Shown here: piece by piece, positions 45,263 to 53,100 of the stretch
Numbering within the stretch: position 1 is the stretch's first letter
Layout of the letters: each line of letters begins with the position of its first letter
Assembly: GCA_002869365.1 (NCBI GenBank)
Contig: PKTA01000152.1
Location: forward strand, 1 to 64,000
Reading direction: 5' to 3'
Length of the DNA stretch: 64,000 nucleotides
Origin: Marinilabiliales bacterium
GTDB lineage: Bacteria; Bacteroidota; Bacteroidia; Bacteroidales; F082
Program-made: the position numbers and the translations under genes
Notes under the pieces: generated by a model
What the model saw: only the letters and a program-made list of their open reading frames with translations
Told to the model about the DNA's origin: nothing
Database searches by the model: none

Positions 45263-45737
45263 ATTTTGTAGGATTAAATTCCTCAAAACTACCATCCTGA
45301 TATAGTAGGATAACCTTTTTTAAATCCTTTTTACTATTTCCAACCTCATATTCTGTCATTTTGTCATCATTACTATTCGGTAAAACCTCTATTGGAGTTT
45401 GATTTTTTTCTACTTTTTGATCTCCAACAGTATATGGTTTTTTTGATGACTCAGGATTTTTTTTCATAACAGACTTATCAAATTCTATTTCATTTTGTAC
45501 ATGCCTGTTTTCCTTTTCATAATTTTTACTCATTAAAATAGGACCGGTTCCAAACAATAACCAATCTAAATTTAGATCAGGATAATGTTCTTTAAGTTTT
45601 AAAACGAAATCTAAACTCGGCTTATTTCTGCCTGATAAAATATGTGAGACAGAGGAGCGCTGCACTCCAATTATATTTGCAAAACCTGATGCAGTCATAT
45701 TTTGAGTTTCAATAAAACGTTTTATCCTGTCTAACAT
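45261..45737 (-). CDS. XRE/Cro-CI family transcriptional regulator
   Basis: A 158-residue DNA-binding protein. Residues 1-65 form a helix-turn-helix of the XRE type: IKRFIETQNMTASGFANIIG, then QRSSVSHILSGRNKPSLDFV and LNLDWLLFGTGPI. The remaining 90 residues are charged and low in structure, without a peptidase or ligand domain I can recognise. The start is ATG 45735-45737. A minus-strand TAAATTTG sits 19 bases upstream, and inverted repeats overlap it, so autoregulation is likely. Its targets are unknown; a large palindrome-rich, gene-free region lies upstream. Confidence 0.88.
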   Translation of the reverse strand: MLDRIKRFIETQNMTASGFANIIGVQRSSVSHILSGRNKPSLDFVLKLKEHYPDLNLDWLLFGTGPILMSKNYEKENRHVQNEIEFDKSVMKKNPESSKKPYTVGDQKVEKNQTPIEVLPNSNDDKMTEYEVGNSKKDLKKVILLYQDGSFEEFNPTK

Positions 45738-45787
45738 TTGTAACCTATTTAATTACAAATTTAAACAAATTTGTCCTCATATGTAAA
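45736..45787 (-). promoter_or_regulatory. Promoter and operator-like sites of the XRE gene
   Basis: The -7 element TAAATTTG (45756-45763, minus strand) is overlapped by the inverted repeat ATTTGTAA (45736-45743) / TTACAAAT (45753-45760), which also covers the start codon. A 10-base palindrome ACAAATTTGT (45765-45774) and a half site ATGTAAAC (45780-45787) follow. Confidence 0.55.
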
Positions 45788-46362
45788 CTAAACACGGGAA
45801 ATTTCTTTGGTTACATATGTAACATTCTTATTTTTTAAAGTATATTATAGTTATTTAACTATTATAACCTGTTTATCTACTATATACGTAGTATAAAATT
45901 TTATTGATTTCCATAATCATTTTATTTCATTTATTTAAAGTAATATCTATATAAATGATTTTATATATCTGGTTATCTGTATTTTAACATCATGTTTTTA
46001 TATTTTATACTGTTGTTTACAAATGTATTCACATTTGTAAACATAATTATAAGTTCTGTATTCTTTTACACACCACGCTTAAATACCTCTATTGCAGTTT
46101 GTTATATCGCATAACGTTACATATGTATCATCTAGTAAAAGTATTCTTATAAAAGGTAAACAATCCTTAGGTATGGCTTAGATTAAATTATTTGCCGACT
46201 CATTTTGACGTTAAAATGCATGCTTTTATTAGAATAAGTAAGATAAGGTTTCATTTTGAGCATGCACCCCTCCTACTCTATTATAATATTAAAATTGCTG
46301 CTAACACTATTATGAATTGAGCATTAATTTTTCAACTAACAAAAATTATGTGCATAAAAAAA
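45788..46362. other. Gene-free, palindrome-rich intergenic region
   Basis: About 575 bases with no plausible reading frame and very high AT. Three palindromic sites share the core GTTwACATATGTAAC: a perfect 14-base palindrome GTTACATATGTAAC (45810-45823), a perfect 12-base inverted repeat GTTTACAAATGT (46015-46026) with its copy at 46031-46042, and GTTACATATGTATC (46116-46129) with one mismatch. They resemble operators for the adjacent XRE protein. No tRNA or recognised ncRNA was found; a small RNA driven from here is possible. Confidence 0.6.
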
Positions 46363-46389
46363 AGCCCTCTTGCATTTTGCAAGAGGGCT
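46355..46389 (-). terminator. Rho-independent terminator of the 46442 lipoprotein gene
   Basis: A perfect 12-bp stem, AGCCCTCTTGCA (46363-46374) with TGCAAGAGGGCT (46378-46389), loop of three. On the minus strand it is followed by eight T. Confidence 0.95.
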
Positions 46390-46441
46390 GTAAATAATTA
46401 TTCAAACAGTTCAAAAATTCTGAATGTGTTTAATAAATTTT

Positions 46442-46852
46442 CTACTTGGCACTAACCGAAACACTAGCCGATGCATCAAATCCTTCTGCATTATGTGTTC
46501 CTCCGGAAACAGAGCCTGAAATTGTAAATGACCAGGTTCCTGACAATTTGACAAAAGTGTCTGGAATAATCATTTGTTGGTTTTGAACAAATAGTCCACC
46601 TGTATAGGTATAACTATTTCCATCAGGTGCTCTTACAACAATTTTTGTAACATTTACGTCATTGGAGGTACAAACCACAGCAAATTCTATTACTTCAACA
46701 CCACCTACATTACCTGAAATGGATGTTGCATTAAAACTTGGAACATAAGCAGTAGGCTCAACTTTTTCATCATCTTTGTTACACGAGCCATAAATCATAG
46801 TCATACTAACAACTGTGATTGCAATTAATTTTAAAATGCTATTTACTTTCAT
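46442..46852 (-). CDS. Hypothetical lipoprotein with Ig-like beta domain
   Basis: A 136-residue lipoprotein. The signal peptide MKVNSILKLIAITVVSMTMI ends in YGSC with Cys24 as the lipid-attachment residue, followed by an acidic linker NKDDEKVEPT. The rest is predicted beta sandwich (GVEVIEFAVVCTSNDVNVTK, VKLSGTWSFTISGSVSGGTH), of Ig-like character. I do not recognise a family. The gene is monocistronic with its own promoter element and a strong terminator. Probably surface- or periplasm-exposed, with unknown role. Confidence 0.75.
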   Translation of the reverse strand: MKVNSILKLIAITVVSMTMIYGSCNKDDEKVEPTAYVPSFNATSISGNVGGVEVIEFAVVCTSNDVNVTKIVVRAPDGNSYTYTGGLFVQNQQMIIPDTFVKLSGTWSFTISGSVSGGTHNAEGFDASASVSVSAK

Positions 46853-46903
46853 ATTAATACATTTTGTGTTTGAATAATATCAAACTGGTTAAAATTCTTT
46901 ATT

Positions 46904-46911
46904 CAAATGTA
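46904..46911 (-). promoter_or_regulatory. -7 element of the 46442 lipoprotein gene
   Basis: TACATTTG on the minus strand matches TAnnTTTG, 51 bases before the start codon. No clear -33 element. Confidence 0.45.
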
Positions 46912-47003
46912 TTACACTAAAATAGTGTTATGAAATTATTATTGTAAAGTGTAGGGGTTTAATTACTATTTGGCACTAAATACTTAAAATCTGTAAAAGT
47001 TTT

Positions 47004-47756
47004 CTACATCTTTTCCAGATACTTTAGGAGTCCTTCTCTTTTTCTGGAGGATACAGGAATCATAGTTCCATCTTCTAATATCACGTTTCCTCCAAGTCCC
47101 ATTTTAGCAAATCGGTTAACATACTTCATATTAACTAAATAAGATTGGTGTACGCGATAAAAACCATATTCCGACAATAATGTTTCAAACTCTTTTAAAG
47201 TTTTAGAAATTAATAGTTTACTCTTATTATACAGAAATAGTTCCGTATAATTTTTATCTGATTTACAGTAAGTTATATCCTTTATTTTTATACTATATAC
47301 TGAGTCAGTTGTATTAATACTAATTCTCTTATCGGGGTTTGATCGGTTTATATTTGTTTGGTAGTTATCGAGTTTTGTATTAATATCCTCATTTTTTGGT
47401 GGGTTTAATTCAGCCTTTTCAATGGCATCGATAAGTTCATTGGCATTAATAGGTTTTAGAACATAATCGAGTGCACTTAATTTTATTGCTTTTATTGCAT
47501 ATTGCTCATGGGCTGTAATAAAAATAAAGTTAAAATCGATATTATCAATTTGTTTGAGCAAATCAAAACCACTTCCATCAGGCATTTGAATATCCAGCAA
47601 AACCAAATCAGGCTTAAGTTTCCTTATAATACTAATACCTGTTTTTACATTTTCGGCCTGCCCTATTACTTCAACATTATCGCAATACAATTCCAAAATG
47701 TTGGCAATAACTTGTCTTGCATTTGGTTCATCATCTATAATAATTGTTCTAAGCAT
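47004..47756 (-). CDS. LytTR family response regulator
   Basis: A 250-residue DNA-binding response regulator. Receiver at 1-120 with D55 (LVLLDIQMPDGSGF) and a conserved Lys in YVLKPINANEL. LytTR domain at about 145-248: ISINTTDSVYSIKIKDITYC, then YNKSKLLISKTLKEFETLL, FYRVHQSYLVNMKYVNRF and IPVSSRKREGL. It is 14 bases downstream of the histidine kinase part (47771), so the two form a two-component pair, as is usual for LytS/YehU-type kinases. Confidence 0.95.
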   Translation of the reverse strand: MLRTIIIDDEPNARQVIANILELYCDNVEVIGQAENVKTGISIIRKLKPDLVLLDIQMPDGSGFDLLKQIDNIDFNFIFITAHEQYAIKAIKLSALDYVLKPINANELIDAIEKAELNPPKNEDINTKLDNYQTNINRSNPDKRISINTTDSVYSIKIKDITYCKSDKNYTELFLYNKSKLLISKTLKEFETLLSEYGFYRVHQSYLVNMKYVNRFAKMGLGGNVILEDGTMIPVSSRKREGLLKYLEKM

Positions 47757-47770
47757 AATATAAATTATTA

Positions 47771-48490
47771 TTATATTCTATATTTAAATGGCAGATAAAA
47801 ACCTACTCTTGTACCATTAACACCTTCATTTTCAGCAATTTCACTTATAGAAAACTTAACTATAAATTTATGTTTCTTTGCCAGTACTTTTAATCTTTCC
47901 CTGGTTATTTCCAGCGCCGAAGATTTATGGTCGGAAAAACTTTCACTGTGTTTTGTTGCAGTTAAGCCTACTCCATCATCAACTACTTCAAAATAAATCT
48001 TATCAGGAAAAAGTTTATAGTTAATTTCGATACTTCCCTTACCGTCTTTTTTAAATATTCCGTGTTCTATTGCGTTTTCAATAATAGGCTGCGCCAACAT
48101 AGGTGGTATCATCATGGTATTCAGGTCAATACCTTCATCAACAAAAATTTTATAAGTAAACTTATCATTATACCTTAGCGATTGAAGTTTAAGATAAAGT
48201 TTAAGTGTTTCTATTTCCTTTTCAAACAAAACGAATTCACTCCTACTGTTATCGAGAATCAGGCGAAACAATCTGGCAAAATCAGCAATATACATGCCTG
48301 CTTCTTTTACATCCTTTTTAAATACAAAGTTTTGAATTGCCAGCAATGAATTAAACATAAAATGAGGATTCATCTGCAAACGGAATAAGCGTTGTTGAAG
48401 TTCTAGATTTTTATTTTTACTGTCTAAATCAAAAATGCGTTGACGTACAACTGCAATTATTATCAGGAAAGTAAAAATAATCACCAGCAA
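47771..48490 (-). CDS. Histidine kinase part of a propeller sensor, separated by an amber codon
   Basis: A 239-residue membrane-anchored kinase fragment of the LytS/YehU (His_kinase) type. It starts at a TTG within a transmembrane helix (LVIIFTFLIIIAVV), followed by RLFRLQMNPHFMFNSLLAIQ with the phospho-accepting His, AQPIIENAIEHGIFKKDGKG (N box) and VVDDGVGLTATKHSE. It is in the same frame as the propeller gene (48554-50872) and only the TAG at 48554-48556 separates them: 21 sense codons between are open (LYTAESVLSFREAFYNTLWF and on). A full sensor of about 1034 residues is implied if the stop is read through. Pseudogene, split genes or a sequencing error are the alternatives. Confidence 0.8.
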   Translation of the reverse strand: MLVIIFTFLIIIAVVRQRIFDLDSKNKNLELQQRLFRLQMNPHFMFNSLLAIQNFVFKKDVKEAGMYIADFARLFRLILDNSRSEFVLFEKEIETLKLYLKLQSLRYNDKFTYKIFVDEGIDLNTMMIPPMLAQPIIENAIEHGIFKKDGKGSIEINYKLFPDKIYFEVVDDGVGLTATKHSESFSDHKSSALEITRERLKVLAKKHKFIVKFSISEIAENEGVNGTRVGFYLPFKYRI

Positions 48491-48553
48491 CTTAAACCAT
48501 AGTGTATTGTAAAATGCTTCCCGGAAACTTAATACACTTTCAGCAGTATAAAG

Positions 48554-50872
48554 CTACCACCTTTCACCATCTCCAATTCTATACTTAAAAGTATAAGTAC
48601 CTGCAGGCACAAACGAATAACTTATTTCTCGGTATTTACTATCAACATTTACCCAATCTTCATCATATCCTTCCAAAATACACTGATAATAATATCTTTC
48701 AGGATTTACTGCATCAGTTGAGCTTAATTCTATTTTAATATTAGTAATATCAGGCGAAAATAATCTGTTGGGTGAAGTATTTAGGTTTGGAAATACTTTT
48801 TCATAATTTAGATATAAATTACCAAAAAACGGTTTTGGTATTGATGATCTTTTAATTATATATCCCGGAGAAAAGAGATTAAACCCATTTGTGCCACCAA
48901 AAAATAGTTCGCCGGTCGATAATTTTAATCTGCCTTTTGAGAATTTATTCGACTGCAGGCCGCTATGTGACGTATACTGAGTGAATAATTCTTCCACTAC
49001 ATTAAATTTAAATAGTCCTTTATCAGATGTTGCAACCCAAATATTTCCCAGGTTATCTGCCAACAAGGATACTAAACTATAACTTGTTAGTCCGTCTTGT
49101 TTTCCATAAGACAAAAAACTATCATTTTCAGGAATATATTTCTGAAGAGTATTGCTAATTATCCAAACATTATCTTCATTATCGATACACAAATCATTAA
49201 TTGAATTAGAAGTCAGCCCTCTATTGTCTTCAATATCAGAGAAATATGCTTTTGAAGTATCTTCCCTGGGATAATAAATATATAGCCCCCCACTGGTTGT
49301 TCCGAACCAAATATTGCCCGAATTGTCTTTTAAAAACCTGGTAATAAGCCTTGAAAGATTTAATCTTGGAAATTTTTCTTTTAATGATTTTAAAAACTTT
49401 CCCTTTTCTTTATCAAAAGTAAACAGACCTTGTCCACCCCAAAAACCAATATAAAAATTTCCAAAATCATCCTCAATAAAATCATTATACCAATCCTCTC
49501 TTGTGTTAGCGGTATTAAGGCTGAATAATTCAAAATTCATGGTATTTATATTTAGAGAATTAAAACCAATACCTCTCCATAATCCAATCCAAAGTTTATT
49601 ATTTTCTTCATCCAGGTTAAGGCTTGAAACTTCATTTGCCGACAATCCAGAATTAGATTTATTATAGTGTTGAAAATGCTCATGTCTTGGTGTGAAATAA
49701 TCGAGTCCATTTTCCTCATACCCAATCCAAAGACCACCTTTTTCATCTTCAGCCACAGCTGTAACATTAACACCTTGCGGACTATTATCGATCCCTGGAA
49801 TATGAGAGTAAGATCCAAATGGAAATAATTCAGGACTATAAATGCTTAGGCCATTATTTGTTGCAAACCACAAATTCCCATGATAGTCTTCATAAACTTT
49901 GTAAACGCTATTGGATGATAAGGAAGCAGGATTATCTTTGTCTTTAGAAAACCAAATAATTTGATCAGCATCAGGGAGATATTTAAATACACCACTCCCA
50001 CCCGTAAACCACATATTATCATTATTATCTTCAAAAATATACCAGGTTGAAGTTTTAAAGAACTTTTTATAAATCTCTGTTTTCCGGTCCAATATATAAA
50101 TACCGTCCAAAGCGCTAACCCAAAAAGTGCCTCTGCTGTCCTCATAATAACTAGCAACATCATTCTCTCGCTTTTTATTTATATCCTCCGGATTACTTTT
50201 AATAAACTTCAGTTCAGAACTTCCTTTTTTTAAGTATCCCGGATTTAGACCTCTTCCTCCTATCCAAAGTGTAGAATCTCTATCGTAATAAATTGGATGA
50301 TATCTATAATAAGGTTGATGAGTGGGGGCATGCTTATAGAATCTATCAACTGAATCAGTAAGTATGTTATAATGAAGCAATCCACCTTCCAAAATTTCTA
50401 CCCACAACCCATTATTACCATAATATTTTATTTGCCTTATATAAACATCATCTTTATTAAAGTCGTTACCTTTTAAATTTATTCTCTTAAATTTATCATT
50501 ATCAGGTATATAAACGCATATTCCTTTTTTTGTACCAAAATACAAATCCCCCTTTCCATCAATTTCTATACAATATACCTCATCCGATTGAGGCGAAAGA
50601 CTGTCGTTTTTATCATTATGGTATACAATAAACTCTCTACCATCATAAGAATTAATACCATCCATAGTACAAATCCACATCAGGCCTTTTTTATCTTGAA
50701 TTATATCGTTAACAACATCATTACTTAATCCGTCAGAAATATTTAAATTGATGAATTTTGTTTGTACGTCCTTAACAACAGGCTTTGTATACATTATCTT
50801 TCGTTGAGAGAAAGAAATGTGTACAAATAAAGTGGATAATATTAAAATCAATATACACTTACGCAAACACAT
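48554..50872 (-). CDS. Two-component regulator propeller and Y_Y_Y domain protein (sensor part, truncated by amber)
   Basis: A 772-residue exported sensor. Signal peptide MCLRKCILILILSTLFVHIS. Repeats of the regulator-propeller type follow, each with a pattern such as LSNDVVNDIIQDKKGLMWIC, GNLWFATNNGLSIYS and NIWVATSDKGLFKF, making two beta propellers (about 35-620). A Y_Y_Y domain ends the protein (ERYYYQCILEGYDEDWVNVD to AGTYTFKYRIGDGERW). The stop at 48554-48556 is TAG and the frame stays open beyond it into the kinase. The ATG at 50872 overlaps the miaA stop (TGATG), so it is coupled to miaA. Confidence 0.88.
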   Translation of the reverse strand: MCLRKCILILILSTLFVHISFSQRKIMYTKPVVKDVQTKFINLNISDGLSNDVVNDIIQDKKGLMWICTMDGINSYDGREFIVYHNDKNDSLSPQSDEVYCIEIDGKGDLYFGTKKGICVYIPDNDKFKRINLKGNDFNKDDVYIRQIKYYGNNGLWVEILEGGLLHYNILTDSVDRFYKHAPTHQPYYRYHPIYYDRDSTLWIGGRGLNPGYLKKGSSELKFIKSNPEDINKKRENDVASYYEDSRGTFWVSALDGIYILDRKTEIYKKFFKTSTWYIFEDNNDNMWFTGGSGVFKYLPDADQIIWFSKDKDNPASLSSNSVYKVYEDYHGNLWFATNNGLSIYSPELFPFGSYSHIPGIDNSPQGVNVTAVAEDEKGGLWIGYEENGLDYFTPRHEHFQHYNKSNSGLSANEVSSLNLDEENNKLWIGLWRGIGFNSLNINTMNFELFSLNTANTREDWYNDFIEDDFGNFYIGFWGGQGLFTFDKEKGKFLKSLKEKFPRLNLSRLITRFLKDNSGNIWFGTTSGGLYIYYPREDTSKAYFSDIEDNRGLTSNSINDLCIDNEDNVWIISNTLQKYIPENDSFLSYGKQDGLTSYSLVSLLADNLGNIWVATSDKGLFKFNVVEELFTQYTSHSGLQSNKFSKGRLKLSTGELFFGGTNGFNLFSPGYIIKRSSIPKPFFGNLYLNYEKVFPNLNTSPNRLFSPDITNIKIELSSTDAVNPERYYYQCILEGYDEDWVNVDSKYREISYSFVPAGTYTFKYRIGDGERW

Positions 50873-51789
50873 CAATAAGTTTTTGATATAACATTCAGTA
50901 TTAAGGATAATTTATCAATCATTTCCAATTGCCCATCAATCCAGTGAATATGAACGCCTTTTTTCTCCATTCGCCTATACCAGGTCATTTGCCTTTTTGC
51001 AAACTGATGGATAGCAGTATTAAGTTGGTCAAACATTTCTGTGTAAGAAATATCACCTGTTACATGAAGTGTAAGATATTTATATTCCAAACCATAAAAC
51101 ATAAGTTCTTCTTTTTTGATTCCCTTGTTTAATAGTTGTTCAATTTCTTTTAACATACCATTATCTAACCTGGACTGTAATCGAGCCGAAATTCTTTCTC
51201 TCAAAACCTGACGTTCATATAAGAGGCCAAAGTTTACACTCTTTATATTCTGTAGAAATTTTAATTTCTTTGAATTACTTTCTTCGGCTTTCGAAATTTC
51301 CAATGCTCTTATAAGACGTTCCCGATTGCTAGTATCGCTAACATTATGCAGAGGAACTTCTTTTGCCAACATTTTAATGAGTTCATTATCATCTTTACTC
51401 TCAAGTTCCATTCTCAAGTCATGGTTAAAATTGGCTTTTTTCATTTCATAGGCCCTTAATATACTATCGAGGTACATTCCGCTACCACCACATAAAATTG
51501 GGATATTATTATTTTTAATGATTGTGTTAAATGCTCGAATAAAATCGTTTTGAAACTCATAAACATTATATTCATAACCCGGATCTGCTATGTCTATTAA
51601 ATGATAAGGTACCGAAACGTTTCCCAACTGATAATTATCAATATCCTTACCAGTACCTATGTCCATTCCTCTATAAACCTGACGTGAATCTGCACTAATT
51701 ACTTCACCATTAATTAATACGGCTAAACTGGCTGCAAGTTCTGTTTTTCCTGTTGCTGTAGGACCTAAAATACATATTAAACTATTCAT
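50872..51789 (-). CDS. miaA: tRNA dimethylallyltransferase
   Basis: Adds a dimethylallyl group to A37 of tRNAs reading UNN codons. The 305-residue length is normal. The P-loop is GPTATGKTELAAS (residues 8-20), then SADSRQVYRGMDIGTGK and the MiaA motif LCGGSGMYLDSIL, and FGLLYERQVLRERIS, MLKEIEQLLNKG, and the late QFAKRQMTWYRR motif. Start ATG is 51787-51789. Its stop codon overlaps the start of the propeller sensor gene, so the sensor may be translated from the same mRNA. Confidence 0.97.
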   Translation of the reverse strand: MNSLICILGPTATGKTELAASLAVLINGEVISADSRQVYRGMDIGTGKDIDNYQLGNVSVPYHLIDIADPGYEYNVYEFQNDFIRAFNTIIKNNNIPILCGGSGMYLDSILRAYEMKKANFNHDLRMELESKDDNELIKMLAKEVPLHNVSDTSNRERLIRALEISKAEESNSKKLKFLQNIKSVNFGLLYERQVLRERISARLQSRLDNGMLKEIEQLLNKGIKKEELMFYGLEYKYLTLHVTGDISYTEMFDQLNTAIHQFAKRQMTWYRRMEKKGVHIHWIDGQLEMIDKLSLILNVISKTY

Positions 51790-51815
51790 GATTGCAAGAT
51801 AATAGAATTTTTAAA

Positions 51816-53012
51816 TTAAAAAGAATGTAATATTCTGAAATTTTGTTCGAGATTGAAAAGAAAATCTCTGATATAACTTAAATCTTTAAGCGAAATTGTT
51901 TCAAAGTCGAAATTATAAAGCGTATCTGTCATACTTTTGTCCATTTCCGATGTGTGAAATTTCATCAAATAATTTTTCAGAACTTCTGAATCGGAACTAG
52001 GATTTAGTGTATATTCTGATTTTAGAAATTGTAATATTCTCAACGCATCTACTTTATTAACGCAGGCTTTAATGAAATTATCAATATCCTTGTAGTTTTT
52101 TCTAAGTGGCCCCCAAACATCTTCCACTTTAAATTGAAATTTTAAAAACTCATCCATAGTAGTTTCAATATCTGCCAAATACAATTCGCCAAATAGTGAA
52201 AAGGTTTGTTGAACTTTATCGAATAAAGTATAATCATATATAGGATATGATGACCAATCTCCCTTATTTCCTTTAATAAGTGCGGGTCCTGTTCCAAAAT
52301 CCACTCTGTTAGAAAACCGGGCGGAGGGATAAGCACATGTATCTACCCAATTGCAAACCTTTTCTGTTTTAGTTAATTTTTGAATGAAGTAAAAATCCTC
52401 CCCACTTTTTACCGGAGTTAAACCACCCACTTTTCGATATGCCCAAACAGGAAAAGCCATTGCCGACCCAACAGCAGTAAAAGCATATGGGTTTTCTATG
52501 CGGTACATATTAAGTAAATAATACCGCATATAAATTTCATAGCGAAGAATCAGTTTATCAGTTTCACTTCCTAACTTATGATAATATGGAATAGAAAGAC
52601 CGATACAAGAATTTTCATTGAAAAAATCATTAATTTTTTTCAGATAGTCTGGTGGATAATATGTGTCGGCATCAATACTAACTATTATATCGTCCTTCTG
52701 AGCAACCTCATTTATCGTGTCCATTAAATGTTTGCGGGCATGCCCTACTCCACCTTTTTTTGTTGACCATCCTCGGGATGGTGAACTTTTATCTATTATA
52801 GTTAGCTTAAAATCGGTAACTCCCTGTAAATATTCAATTGTTCTCTGATTGTCACGGCATTGAATTTTTAATTCCTCATCCTGCCACCAATGCTCATAAT
52901 TGTTTACACATATAAAAATTTCAAAATCAATAAATTGCTGATTTTTTAAACATTCCAGTAAATCAGGAATGTATTGCGATTCATTTAATACGGGCAAAGC
53001 GATGTAAATCAT
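51816..53012 (-). CDS. GT2 glycosyltransferase family protein
   Basis: A 398-residue GT-A protein. The opening is MIYIALPVLNESQYIPDLLE; VSIDADTYYPPDYL holds the DxD and KKGGVGHARKHLMDTI resembles the N-acetylgalactosaminyl/mannosyl group. GSAMAFPVWAYRKVGGLTPV and GEDFYFIQKL hold the ED acceptor motif. The C-terminal 150 residues are helical without membrane segments. It is set back from the polysaccharide locus and its product cannot be named. Start ATG is 53010-53012, divergent from the aromatic amino acid hydroxylase gene. Confidence 0.87.
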   Translation of the reverse strand: MIYIALPVLNESQYIPDLLECLKNQQFIDFEIFICVNNYEHWWQDEELKIQCRDNQRTIEYLQGVTDFKLTIIDKSSPSRGWSTKKGGVGHARKHLMDTINEVAQKDDIIVSIDADTYYPPDYLKKINDFFNENSCIGLSIPYYHKLGSETDKLILRYEIYMRYYLLNMYRIENPYAFTAVGSAMAFPVWAYRKVGGLTPVKSGEDFYFIQKLTKTEKVCNWVDTCAYPSARFSNRVDFGTGPALIKGNKGDWSSYPIYDYTLFDKVQQTFSLFGELYLADIETTMDEFLKFQFKVEDVWGPLRKNYKDIDNFIKACVNKVDALRILQFLKSEYTLNPSSDSEVLKNYLMKFHTSEMDKSMTDTLYNFDFETISLKDLSYIRDFLFNLEQNFRILHSF

Positions 53013-53062
53013 AAAAAAATTAAAAATACTGAATCATTTCTCTCCTTAATAGAAAAATTAAT

Positions 53063-53070
53063 TATTTTTG
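53063..53070 (+). promoter_or_regulatory. -7 element of the aromatic amino acid hydroxylase gene, deciding its start
   Basis: TATTTTTG matches TAnnTTTG and abuts the ATG at 53071. Transcription would start near 53076, after that ATG, so the next ATG (53101) is the likely start codon. A TTTC at 53037-53040 is a weak -33 candidate. Confidence 0.55.
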
Positions 53071-53100
53071 ATGTTATTTGAAACCAGTCTAAATAATATT

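Noticed and set aside
46363-46389. Bidirectional terminator or sRNA hairpin at 46363-46389
   Set aside because: The T run lies only on the minus-strand side, and a lipoprotein gene on that strand ends 52 bases away, so a simple terminator explains it.
45738-46441. Prophage or integration site
   Set aside because: An XRE gene and palindromes are present, but no integrase, phage gene or direct-repeat boundaries were found.
48491-48553. Frameshift between the propeller and kinase genes
   Set aside because: The reading frames of both parts are identical; only the TAG at 48554 separates them, so no frameshift is involved.
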